A stretch of DNA of 64,000 nucleotides, taken from assembly GCA_024228115.1 (NCBI GenBank), contig JAAETT010000135.1, positions 1 to 64,000 of the forward strand, written 5' to 3'. The position numbers were made by a program, and so were the translations under genes. This document shows positions 56,774 through 64,000 of this stretch, piece by piece. The DNA is from a bacterium. GTDB taxonomy: Bacteria > Myxococcota_A > UBA9160 > UBA6930. The notes under the pieces are model-generated. The model made no database searches, was not told the DNA's origin, and saw only the letters and a list, made by a program, of their open reading frames with translations. Positions within the stretch are counted from its first letter, which is position 1; each line of letters opens with the position of its first letter.

Positions 56774-57355
56774 TCAGCCCGTCTGCCGACCGAAGAGCCG
56801 GCGGAAGAAGCGTGCAACGGGTGCCCAGATGACGCCAAGGATCACGCGCAGCAGGGGAACAGAATCGTCCGCGACCGGGGCCTCGGGCGAAGCGTCCGAC
56901 GCGGTCACTTCCAGCGCCTGCCGCGTCCGGGTAACGAATTGCCCGAAGAGTTGGCTCGAGACGCCCTGGATCATTCCGCGTCCGACCTGCATCACGCGAC
57001 CGGTAAGGTCCACTTCGGCCGAGGTGACCACTTCGGTCTGCCCGTCCGGGAGGGTCGACAGCTCGGCCGTGACCGTGCCCTTGGCGGTGCCGCCGCCGGT
57101 CTCTCGCCCCTCGGCCACCATGCACACGCGCCGTGCCTGTTCATCGACATCGCTGAGATGCACCCGCCCACGGTACTTGGTGGTGATCGCGCCGAGCTTG
57201 ATCTTCACCGCGCCATTGAAGGTGCGTTCATCGACCACTTCCTCCAGCACGGCGCCCGGCATGCAGGTGACGACGCGGTGCGGGTCCAGCAGGAATTGCC
57301 AGACGGTCTCGATGGGAACCGAGACCTGGAAGGTCTCCTCGATCTGGATCGACAT
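56774..57355 (-). CDS. CoxG family SRPBCC protein
   Basis: The 193-residue protein has a SRPBCC/CoxG domain in residues 1-150: FQVSVPIETVWQFLLDPHRVVTCMPGAVLEE, FNGAVKIKLGAITTKYRGRVHL and GGGTAKGTVTAEL. A variable C-terminal tail follows with a hydrophobic, basic end (LLRVILGVIWAPVARFFRRLFG) that could anchor it at the membrane. CoxG recruits or matures molybdenum hydroxylases, so it probably serves the coxMSL-type complex at 48093-51949 although it lies in a different operon. Its promoter carries the operator shared with the TetR gene at 25835. Confidence 0.9.
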   Translation of the reverse strand: MSIQIEETFQVSVPIETVWQFLLDPHRVVTCMPGAVLEEVVDERTFNGAVKIKLGAITTKYRGRVHLSDVDEQARRVCMVAEGRETGGGTAKGTVTAELSTLPDGQTEVVTSAEVDLTGRVMQVGRGMIQGVSSQLFGQFVTRTRQALEVTASDASPEAPVADDSVPLLRVILGVIWAPVARFFRRLFGRQTG

Positions 57356-57391
57356 GGGAGGTACTGTCGCCCCGCTATTAACTCACAAGAA

Positions 57392-57422
57392 AGTAGCTTA
57401 CTCGAGAGTTAGCACGAGTCAA
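57392..57422 (-). promoter_or_regulatory. Promoter with embedded operator for the coxG/CoA-transferase operon
   Basis: Read on the minus strand: TTGACT (-35, 57422-57417), a 16-base spacer and TAAGCT (-10, 57400-57395). The span CTAACTC, TC, GAGTAAGCTACT covers 57412-57392 and differs from the copy at 25811-25831 in only two central bases. The -10 ends 39 bases before the coxG ATG. A partial further half-site, TTAACTC, lies at 57378-57384. Confidence 0.65.
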
Positions 57423-57562
57423 GCTCGTTCCTCCACCCGAGCGACGGGATTCCCCCAGGGGGAGCAGCTTCGAGCCTTGCTGTGCGACGACGACCGAGCA
57501 GCGGCGTACCGTACCGGCCGTTAGCTTGCGATCCCCTCCCGTAGGAGCGAGAAGGAACCGCG

Positions 57563-59632
57563 ATGGAGCCCACGCGCGAGATCTATTGGAACATCGTCGG
57601 TGGCGCGCTGATGTACGTGCTCGCACTCGTCGCCGTCGCCTTCTTCGCCTGGGGTGTGTTTCGCCGTGTCCGGCTGTGGCGCCTCGGAAACCCCGATGCA
57701 CGGTGGGACCGCATCGGAGAGCGCGTGGGTGGGCTCCTTATGGAAGTCCTCGGCCACCGCCGACACCGGCGACGGTCGTTCCCGGCCCTCATCCATCTGC
57801 TGATCTTCTACGGCTTCCTGGCGCAGTTCGCAGCGACTTCCTTGGTTTCGCTGCAGGAGTGGTCGGGCATTCATTTCCTGCGAGGCTCCTTCTACCTGGG
57901 CTACTCGCTGCTGAGCGACGTCTTCGGGTTCCTCGCCATCGTCGGCCTGTGCATGGCGCTCTGGCGACGGCTGGTTCTGCGTCCGGCCCATCTCCACTCC
58001 TTCATGGATGACTGGTTCAGCCTGGGCCTCCTGCTGGTTCTCTTCGTCCAGGGCTTCGTGCTCGAGGGGTGCCGCATCGCCGTCACCGAGTTGCACCAAC
58101 AACCCGACCTCGCGCCCTGGTCTCCCGGAGGTTATGCGGTGGCGTTGCTGCTCGACGGCCTCGGCAACGCCCAGTTGAGCGCGATTCACCGCTCCCTCTG
58201 GTGGATCCACGCAGCGACGGCCTTCCTCTTCATCGGCTACCTGAGTCACGGGAAGCTGGGTCACGTCCTCTACGGCCCCCTCAACATCTTCCTGCGCGAT
58301 CTCGGCGGCAGCGGCAAGCTCTCGCACCCGGACATCGAAGCCGTGCTGGAGAGCGACCCGGACGCGCTCGAGAACCTGGGGGTGGCACGACTCGACCAGT
58401 TCACGTGGAAGCAGCTGCTCAACATGGACGCCTGCGTGAACTGCGGCCGCTGTGAAGAGGTTTGCCCGGCCCACTTGAGCGGCGCCGCCCTCAGTCCGCG
58501 GAAGCTGGTCCAGGATCTGAAGCAACACCTGCACGAAGCCGGCCCCGCATTTCTCGACGCCTCATCCGTTGCGGAGACCGAGGCTGCGCCCGACCTGCCT
58601 ACGCTCATCGAGCTGGCCTCCGGGGCCGCAGCTCGATCGGCCGTGACGGAAGAGGAGATCTGGGGCTGCCGCACCTGCGGCGCCTGTCAGACGGAATGCC
58701 CGGTCTTCGTCGAACACATCCCGACCATCATCGACATGCGGCGCAACCTGGTCATGACCGAGGCGCGCATGGGCGAGGAAACCCAACAGTTCCTGAAGAA
58801 CATCGAAGACCGGGCGCATCCCTGGGTGGGGACGGCCCATGACCGCGAGGGCTGGTTCGCCGATCTCGACATCAAGGTATTGGGACGAGGTGACACGGCG
58901 GAGTACCTCTTCTGGGTCGGCTGCACCGGGGCCCTGGTCGACCGCAACATCAAGGTCACCCGCGCCATGGTCCGGGTGCTGCAGGCAGCAGGCGTAGACT
59001 TCGCCGTGCTCGGTGCCGAGGAATCCTGCACCGGTGACCCGGCGCGGCGGGCCGGCGACGAGCTCAGCTTCCAGACCTGCGCCAAGACGAACGTCGAGAC
59101 GTTCGAGAGATACGGCGTGGAGAAGATCATCACGACCTGCCCCCACTGCTTCAACAGCTTCAAGAACGAGTACGCGGATTTCGACGGGCGTTACGAGGTC
59201 GTCCACCACACCGAGCTGATCGCCGAGCTGGTTCGCAGCGGCCGTCTACGGCTTCGCAAAGAGATCCCGTCCCTCACCTACCACGACCCCTGCTATCTCG
59301 GCCGCCACAACGAAGTCTACGATGAGCCGCGCGAGATCCTCGGGGGCCTCGCCCAACCGGGAGGCTTCCGGGAGATGGAGCGAAGCCGTTCCCGCGCGCT
59401 CTGTTGCGGGTCCGGAGGAGGCTACGCCTGGATGGACGATTCGGCACCGGAGCGGATCAACCATCAACGCCTGGAGGACGTACGCGCCTCCGAGGCGGGC
59501 ACGGCCGCCGTTTCGTGCCCCTTCTGCATGCAGATGTTCGACGAAGCCCTGGCCGCCAAGGATCCCGAGGGCAGCATGCGTGTGGCCGACATCGCAGAAC
59601 TGGTGGCCGACGCCCTGGACGAGGAAACGTGA
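57563..59632 (+). CDS. Membrane-bound iron-sulfur ETF:quinone oxidoreductase-like protein
   Basis: The 689-residue protein has an N-terminal cytochrome b-like membrane domain of five or so spans (NarI-like; residues 10-245). Two 4Fe-4S motifs follow, CVNCGRCEEVCP and CRTCGACQTECP (about residues 293 and 372), then two heterodisulfide reductase-type CCG domains (VGCTG...SCTGDP; HDPCYLG...CCGSGGG). This architecture matches the EMO/FadF-type enzymes that pass electrons from ETF to menaquinone. EtfBA at 30542-32393 is the probable donor. It stands divergent from coxG; the 207-base intergenic region holds the operator. Confidence 0.88.
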   Translation: MEPTREIYWNIVGGALMYVLALVAVAFFAWGVFRRVRLWRLGNPDARWDRIGERVGGLLMEVLGHRRHRRRSFPALIHLLIFYGFLAQFAATSLVSLQEWSGIHFLRGSFYLGYSLLSDVFGFLAIVGLCMALWRRLVLRPAHLHSFMDDWFSLGLLLVLFVQGFVLEGCRIAVTELHQQPDLAPWSPGGYAVALLLDGLGNAQLSAIHRSLWWIHAATAFLFIGYLSHGKLGHVLYGPLNIFLRDLGGSGKLSHPDIEAVLESDPDALENLGVARLDQFTWKQLLNMDACVNCGRCEEVCPAHLSGAALSPRKLVQDLKQHLHEAGPAFLDASSVAETEAAPDLPTLIELASGAAARSAVTEEEIWGCRTCGACQTECPVFVEHIPTIIDMRRNLVMTEARMGEETQQFLKNIEDRAHPWVGTAHDREGWFADLDIKVLGRGDTAEYLFWVGCTGALVDRNIKVTRAMVRVLQAAGVDFAVLGAEESCTGDPARRAGDELSFQTCAKTNVETFERYGVEKIITTCPHCFNSFKNEYADFDGRYEVVHHTELIAELVRSGRLRLRKEIPSLTYHDPCYLGRHNEVYDEPREILGGLAQPGGFREMERSRSRALCCGSGGGYAWMDDSAPERINHQRLEDVRASEAGTAAVSCPFCMQMFDEALAAKDPEGSMRVADIAELVADALDEET

Positions 59633-60078
59633 GCCGCACGCGGCCCGAAGCGATGATCCAGGAGCTCGCCGATCGGGAGGCCATTCGGGATCTCGCTTGC
59701 CGCTATGCCCACCACGTCTGGCAGAAGCAGGCCGCTGCTGCCGCCAGCCTCTTCACCGAAGACTGCGAAATGGATACGGGCGAGCCGCCGGTGCTCCGAG
59801 GTCGGGCGGCGCTGCGCGAGACCTACGAACGCGTGCTAGGCGACGGCGCCTTCCAACCCTTCGTCTCCAATCACGTCATCACTCTCGCCGGGGACGAGGC
59901 GAGCGGGACCTGTTACCTCGACCTGCGAGCCACCACCGATGGTCGCAGCATGATCGGATCGGGCTACTACGAGGATCGCTACCAGCGGATCGATGGTGAA
60001 TGGAAATTCCGGGCACGGAAGCTCCACATGTCCTGGCTCGTGCCTCTCGAGCAGGGCTGGGCCGATCAGGAGTCCTGA
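59629..60078 (+). CDS. SnoaL/NTF2-like protein
   Basis: The 149-residue protein fits the SnoaL-like polyketide-cyclase/ketosteroid-isomerase fold: ELADREAIRDLACRYAHHVWQKQ, AAASLFTEDCEMD, LRGRAALRETYERVLG and GYYEDRYQRIDGEWKFRARKL. The fold includes delta5-3-ketosteroid isomerase, dehydratases and cyclases, but no specific catalytic set is clear. It starts at GTG 59629, overlapping the upstream stop by 4 bases (GTGA); ATG 59653 is a weaker alternative. Its 3' end overlaps the convergent MFS gene by 13 bases. Confidence 0.83.
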   Translation: MSRTRPEAMIQELADREAIRDLACRYAHHVWQKQAAAAASLFTEDCEMDTGEPPVLRGRAALRETYERVLGDGAFQPFVSNHVITLAGDEASGTCYLDLRATTDGRSMIGSGYYEDRYQRIDGEWKFRARKLHMSWLVPLEQGWADQES

Positions 60079-61355
60079 ACTGCGGCCCGCTGCGCCGCAT
60101 CCAGGTCATCGCGCAGGCTCCGGCCGGCCAGGTAGAACAAGATGCTGGAGCCGCCACCCACGATGCCGACGAAGAGCATCGACCAGCGGATCGCCGCCTG
60201 TCCGTAGTCGGCGGCCAACAGATCGTTCAGGAACCCCATCAAGAGCGGCCCGATTCCGAGCCCGACCAGGTTCACGACGAAGAGATTGACCGCTGAGGCC
60301 GTCGCCCGCATGTGCGGAACGACCAGGTTCTGGATCGTCGAGAGCATGGGGCCGAGGTACATGCTCGCGAGGAGATGAAACGGAATGAAGCAGAGGAGTG
60401 CAGCAACCCTGCTCTCGAGCAGGACGAAGCCTGCCACGAAGGGGACGGCGGCTGCGAGCTCGCACGCCGGCAACCAGACGTACCAGCGTCGATCCCGGCG
60501 CCCCAAGGCATCGGCCCAGCGCCCGCCCAGATAGGCGCCAAGGCCACCGGTGATGCCAATGGCAAGGCCGAGCCACACACCGACCTCCACCATTCCCATG
60601 CCGTGGACACGCATGAGGAAGGTCGCTCCCCAGGTCAGCACCCCGTAGCCGGACAGGGACATGACCGAGGTCGCGAGCACGACCAGCACGAACGAGCGGT
60701 TGCGCACGAGCACACGAAGCACCTGCCGCAAGGAGACAGCCTCATCCCTCTCGGAAGACATGGCTGCGTCCGAGTAGCCGCGCGGCAGCTCCCGGATGCT
60801 GAAGCGAACCAGCGCGGCCAGGGGGAAGCCCGCCAATCCGATCACCAGATAGACCGTTCGCCAGCCGAAGTGGTGCCCGATGTAGCCACCGCCGAGGTAG
60901 GCCGCCGCCACACCGAGATAGACTCCGGCACCATAGATGGAAAGCGCCGTGGCACGCCGTTCGGGCGGGAAGTAGTCGGCGAGTAGCGAGTGGGCCGGCG
61001 GGCTTCCTGCGGCCTCACCGATCCCGACGCCGACCCGGGCCGCTGCCAGTTGCCAGAAATTCCGGACGAATCCGGAGGCGGCGGTCATGGCAGTCCAGAT
61101 CACCAGCCCCACGGCGATCACCGTACGACGCGAGGTGCGATCCGCGAACCGCGCGATGGGAATCCCCGCGAACGTGTAGAAGAGGACGAAGGCGGGCCCG
61201 GTGAGGAATCCCATGTAGGTATCCGAAACGTCCAGCTCCGCCTTGATCGAGGGGAGCAGGATCGAGAGCACCTGCCGGTCGATGAAGTTGAAGACGTAGA
61301 CGACGAACAACAGGCCGAGGACGTAGTTCGAGTAACCGCTCGAGATCCGGGTCAT
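60066..61355 (-). CDS. Major facilitator superfamily transporter
   Basis: The 429-residue protein shows 12 hydrophobic spans. The loop 2-3 MFS signature is recognisable as GIPIARFADRTSRRTVIAVGL, and a second-half counterpart is GGRWADALGRRDRRWYV. The N-terminus has YVFNFIDRQVLSILLPSIKAEL, common in the anion:cation symporter/Spinster-like group. VGIGEAAGSPPAHSLLADYFPPERRATALSIY also matches Spns-like lipid or organic-acid transporters. Its ATG overlaps the LLM gene's stop by 4 bases, so it is co-transcribed. Likely uptake or efflux of the pathway substrate. Confidence 0.92.
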   Translation of the reverse strand: MTRISSGYSNYVLGLLFVVYVFNFIDRQVLSILLPSIKAELDVSDTYMGFLTGPAFVLFYTFAGIPIARFADRTSRRTVIAVGLVIWTAMTAASGFVRNFWQLAAARVGVGIGEAAGSPPAHSLLADYFPPERRATALSIYGAGVYLGVAAAYLGGGYIGHHFGWRTVYLVIGLAGFPLAALVRFSIRELPRGYSDAAMSSERDEAVSLRQVLRVLVRNRSFVLVVLATSVMSLSGYGVLTWGATFLMRVHGMGMVEVGVWLGLAIGITGGLGAYLGGRWADALGRRDRRWYVWLPACELAAAVPFVAGFVLLESRVAALLCFIPFHLLASMYLGPMLSTIQNLVVPHMRATASAVNLFVVNLVGLGIGPLLMGFLNDLLAADYGQAAIRWSMLFVGIVGGGSSILFYLAGRSLRDDLDAAQRAAVQDS

Positions 61356-62263
61356 TCGGTCGAGGCAGGGAACTTGGCGATGACATCTTCGGCGTAGCGC
61401 TCGATGGCTGCCTGCTTCACGGCCAGCGATGGCTGCTGCTGCATGATGGCGCCCACACCCATCTCGGCCAGGACGCGCTCGCTCCATGGGGTGACCTGGA
61501 GATCGGTGACCCCCAGATCCTCGAGGCGACGGATATCGTCCACGCTCTCGGCGTCGGGGCAATGCATCATGACGTCGAAGGGCTCGTTTTCGCGCCCGAA
61601 CTCCCGACGAAATCTGTTCAGCTCCGCCATCAGCCCCTCGACCTCATCCATGGAGTGAATGACGCTGATCCAGCCGTCGCCGAATCGCGCGGCGCGCCGA
61701 AGGGCGGGCTTCGTCGTACCCCCGACATAGATGGGGATTCGCTTCTTCGGCACCGGCGCCATCGTCAGGCGATCGAAGTCGTAGTACTCGCCGTGGAATT
61801 CCACCATGCCACCTCCCATGAGGAGGCGGAGGATCTGGATGGCCTCATCCTGGCGGGCGCCGCGGGTCTTCTTGTCCTGGCCGAGCCACTTGAACTCCTC
61901 GGGCATCCAGGCCAGTCCGACTCCGAGGGCAACGCGATCGTCCGACATCGCTGCCACCGAGCACAGGCTCTTGGCTTCGAGCAGCGGTTGGCGGACGGCC
62001 AGCCTGAGTACGGACGGGATGAAGCGAATGCGCTTCGTCACCGTGGCCATGGCCGTGATGGCCACCCACGGGTCGAGGACCGGCTGATCGAGCGGCCAGA
62101 AGCGCGTGCCGTCCGGCGTATAGGGATAGGGGACGGAGATCACCTCTGGAAAGAACGGGGCATCAGCTACCTGGATGCTGTCCCAGCCCGTGCCATCGGC
62201 GGTGCGGGCGAGATCCAGGAACTCGGCGGGATCGACCATGAACATGTGGAATCCGAACCTCAA
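61352..62263 (-). CDS. LLM class F420-type oxidoreductase
   Basis: The 303-residue luciferase-like protein contains FGFHMFMVDPAEFLDLARTADGTGWDSIQVAD, KRIRFIPSVLRLAVRQPLLEAKSLCSVAAMSDDRVALGVGLAWMPEEF and PIYVGGTTKPALRRAARFGDGWI. These are typical of the TIGR03619-like F420-dependent group. It is one of two LLM enzymes in the window. It is coupled to the MFS transporter and divergent from the Old Yellow Enzyme gene across 163 bases. The substrate is unknown; a steroid, terpenoid or CoA-ester reduction is plausible. Confidence 0.88.
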   Translation of the reverse strand: MRFGFHMFMVDPAEFLDLARTADGTGWDSIQVADAPFFPEVISVPYPYTPDGTRFWPLDQPVLDPWVAITAMATVTKRIRFIPSVLRLAVRQPLLEAKSLCSVAAMSDDRVALGVGLAWMPEEFKWLGQDKKTRGARQDEAIQILRLLMGGGMVEFHGEYYDFDRLTMAPVPKKRIPIYVGGTTKPALRRAARFGDGWISVIHSMDEVEGLMAELNRFRREFGRENEPFDVMMHCPDAESVDDIRRLEDLGVTDLQVTPWSERVLAEMGVGAIMQQQPSLAVKQAAIERYAEDVIAKFPASTE

Positions 62264-62380
62264 GGATCTTCTCCTCCTTCACCCGCGAGTTCACTCGTCG
62301 ATGCGGTCCTGGCCCTCTGGGAAGTGGGCCAGTTGTCCATGTTTCCGCGAAGTCGTACCGTATCGCGAATCGTAATCGCT

Positions 62381-62397
62381 GGCACTTTCAATGTGCC
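62381..62397. promoter_or_regulatory. Inverted repeat GGCAC-N7-GTGCC in divergent promoter region
   Basis: Perfect 5-base arms are separated by seven bases, 30 bases before the GTG of the OYE-type gene and in the region divergent from the LLM/MFS operon. It is a possible regulator site; arms this short can occur by chance. Confidence 0.25.
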
Positions 62398-62426
62398 GTC
62401 GCCAGGACAACGAGAGGAAGAACTCC

Positions 62427-64000
62427 GTGAGCAAGACGCAGTTCGAGCACCTGTTCGCGCCCTTGCAGGTAGGACCGATGCAGGTGCCCAACCGGATTTG
62501 CGAGACGACCAACACCATCAACTCCTCGATGATTCCGGGTGAAGTCGATGACAACTTCATCGCGCATCACGGTGCCAAGGCTCGGGGCGGTGTCGGCTGG
62601 ATCGGTAGCGAAACCTGGCTTCTCAATCTCCCGTTTCCCCCGGATTCGCCGGACGAAGTCGGCCTCTCGGTAGGCTTTGCCGCGCATTTCGCCGCCTATC
62701 AAAACCCGCCCTGGGTCGAAGGGATGAAGAAATTCTACGAGGAGGTCCACGCCGCAGGATCCGTGGCCATCGCCCAGTTGACCCACCTCAGCTCGGTGTG
62801 GGCTCCTTCGGCCGTGCCCGTCATCGGGGCCCAGGACTACGTGCCCCATGAGATGGGCGAAGAAGAGATCGAGTGGTGCATCAATTCCTACGCCGACGCG
62901 GCAGCGGTCGCCAAGGAGATCGGCGCGGACGGAGTCCAGATCCACTGCGCTCACGAAACCCTGGCCTACAGCTTCTTGTCTCCGGTGACGAACAGGCGCA
63001 CGGACCGCTGGGGTGGTGGGGCTGAGGAGCGCACCCGTTTCCCGATCGCCGTGCTGGAGCGCGTCCGCGAACGGATCGGTGACTCGCTCGCGCTCGGTAT
63101 CCGCATTTCCGGCAAGGAGTTCAGGCAAGGAGGCGCCGAGCATCTCGAGATGCGCGAAATGACCTGTCACATCGGAGATTCCGGTCTGATCGATTTCGTG
63201 GACATCGATGTCGGACACTGCTGGGGCGCACCGTCCTACGTTCCGTCGTCCTACTACGACCATGCAGAGTTCCGTGAAGTCGGAAAAGCGGCGCGCACCG
63301 ATCTGGATGAAAACGTCTCCGTCCTGTTCTCCGGACGCGTCAACGACCCCGTGGTGGCGGAACGGCTCCTGAAGGAGGGGTACTGCGACCTGATCGGCAT
63401 GGTGCGGGCAGGTATTGCCGATGCCGATTTCGCCAACAAGGCTCGCGAGGGTCGCCTATCGGAAATCCGGCGCTGCATCAGCTGCACGCGTTGCATCGAC
63501 GAGGCATCGGAGCCCAGGACCTTTCCCTACGCACCCACGTGTTCGATCAATCCGGTCATCGGCCACGAGTTGCGGTGGGAAGAGGAGTTCAAGCCGGCGG
63601 CGACTCCGAAACGGGTCGTGGTCGTCGGCGCTGGGCTTGCTGGCTGCGAAGCCGCACGTTGGGCGGCGATGCGTGGTCACCAGGTGACCCTGCTCGAGCA
63701 GGGCGAACGGCTGGGCGGGCAATTGAGAATCGCCGCCAAGGCCCCTGGGCGCGACGACTTCGAAGACCAGATCTACTTCGAGGAAAACGAAATGGTTCGC
63801 CTGGGAGTCGATCTACGACTGAAGACCCATGCGGACATCGACGCGATCAAGGCGCTCTCACCAGATGCCGTAGCCATCGCAACGGGGTCGATCCCGCGCG
63901 TACCTCATGACCTCCCGGGTATCGACCTGCCCCATGTCGTGCAGGGTTGGGATGTGATGCAGGGGAAGGTCTCGACCGGAGACCGCGTCGCCGTCGTATC
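62427..64000 (+). CDS. Old Yellow Enzyme/2,4-dienoyl-CoA reductase-type FMN-FeS-FAD reductase (truncated by window end)
   Basis: At least 524 codons run off the window. The N-terminal FMN TIM barrel starts FEHLFAPLQVGPMQVPNRI and holds the active-site segment IHCAHETLAYSFLSPVTNRRTDRWGG. The iron-sulfur ligands are CISCTRCIDE with a later PTCSINP, and a FAD/NAD domain begins VVVVGAGLAGCEAARWAAMRGHQVTLLEQG. BaiCD/BaiH bile acid oxidoreductases share this architecture and act on 3-oxo-delta4-steroids; trimethylamine dehydrogenase and enoate reductases do too. The usual HG in the barrel motif reads HE. The GTG is preceded by AGAGGAAG. Confidence 0.9.
   Translation, partial: MSKTQFEHLFAPLQVGPMQVPNRICETTNTINSSMIPGEVDDNFIAHHGAKARGGVGWIGSETWLLNLPFPPDSPDEVGLSVGFAAHFAAYQNPPWVEGMKKFYEEVHAAGSVAIAQLTHLSSVWAPSAVPVIGAQDYVPHEMGEEEIEWCINSYADAAAVAKEIGADGVQIHCAHETLAYSFLSPVTNRRTDRWGGGAEERTRFPIAVLERVRERIGDSLALGIRISGKEFRQGGAEHLEMREMTCHIGDSGLIDFVDIDVGHCWGAPSYVPSSYYDHAEFREVGKAARTDLDENVSVLFSGRVNDPVVAERLLKEGYCDLIGMVRAGIADADFANKAREGRLSEIRRCISCTRCIDEASEPRTFPYAPTCSINPVIGHELRWEEEFKPAATPKRVVVVGAGLAGCEAARWAAMRGHQVTLLEQGERLGGQLRIAAKAPGRDDFEDQIYFEENEMVRLGVDLRLKTHADIDAIKALSPDAVAIATGSIPRVPHDLPGIDLPHVVQGWDVMQGKVSTGDRVAVV

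Overview
This 64 kb window is a GC-rich, densely coded bacterial chromosome segment with about 53 protein genes and no RNA genes, CRISPR arrays or insertion sequences that I can see. Many genes sit in long co-directional runs with 1-4 base stop/start overlaps. The content (several TetR regulators, luciferase-like F420-type oxidoreductases, many family III CoA-transferases, thiolase/DUF35 pairs, molybdenum dehydrogenases, an ETF system) is typical of lipid- and hydrocarbon-degrading lineages formerly placed in the Deltaproteobacteria, such as Myxococcota or Binatota. That placement is inference from gene content; there is no marker gene here to fix it.

The first ~14 kb is mixed accessory or housekeeping material: a truncated putA 3' remnant, an ADP-ribosylglycohydrolase family protein, a predicted metal-dependent hydrolase, a PEBP-family protein, a thiolase-like protein with a TetR regulator, a sterol-desaturase-family membrane hydroxylase divergent from that TetR across a palindromic operator, an aldo/keto reductase relative with a degenerate active site, two GST-like proteins, and a PLP-dependent lyase of the sphingosine-1-phosphate lyase type coupled to a TetR gene.

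From about 14.2 to 62 kb the window is a catabolic island. Its core is a minus-strand operon (23142 to 14252): TetR, haem gamma subunit, iron-sulfur beta subunit, two Tat-exported molybdopterin alpha subunits and a TorD-type chaperone. The alpha subunits belong to the ethylbenzene dehydrogenase/steroid C25 dehydrogenase family, which hydroxylates unactivated carbons with water instead of O2. A third alpha subunit (41736-44660) has no beta or gamma gene of its own and lies in a second long minus-strand run (51949 to 37626) with an acyl-CoA synthetase, enoyl-CoA hydratase, DUF35 protein, Ltp2-like thiolase-fold aldolase candidate, amidohydrolase, CoxMSL-type molybdenum hydroxylase, alpha/beta hydrolase and FAD dehydrogenase. 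A plus-strand run (25835 to 37616) carries a TetR gene, a 3-ketosteroid delta1-dehydrogenase-like flavoprotein, an LLM oxidoreductase, an enoyl-CoA hydratase, etfBA, DUF35, thiolase, a nitronate-monooxygenase-family protein and a double CoA-transferase.

The right end holds a MenB/BadI-like hydrolase, three tandem CoA-transferases plus a CoxG homologue, an ETF:quinone-oxidoreductase-like membrane iron-sulfur protein, an MFS transporter, a second LLM oxidoreductase and a truncated Old Yellow Enzyme-type reductase. A nearly identical promoter/operator (19 of 21 bases) occurs in front of the TetR gene at 25835 and the coxG/CoA-transferase operon at 57355, tying parts 32 kb apart into one probable regulon.

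Working model (inference): water-dependent hydroxylation of a steroid- or isoprenoid-like substrate in the periplasm, ring desaturation by the KstD-like enzyme, CoA activation, side-chain shortening by beta-oxidation and retro-aldol cleavage, possible ring opening by the MenB/BadI-like enzyme, and electron flow through ETF to the membrane quinone pool.
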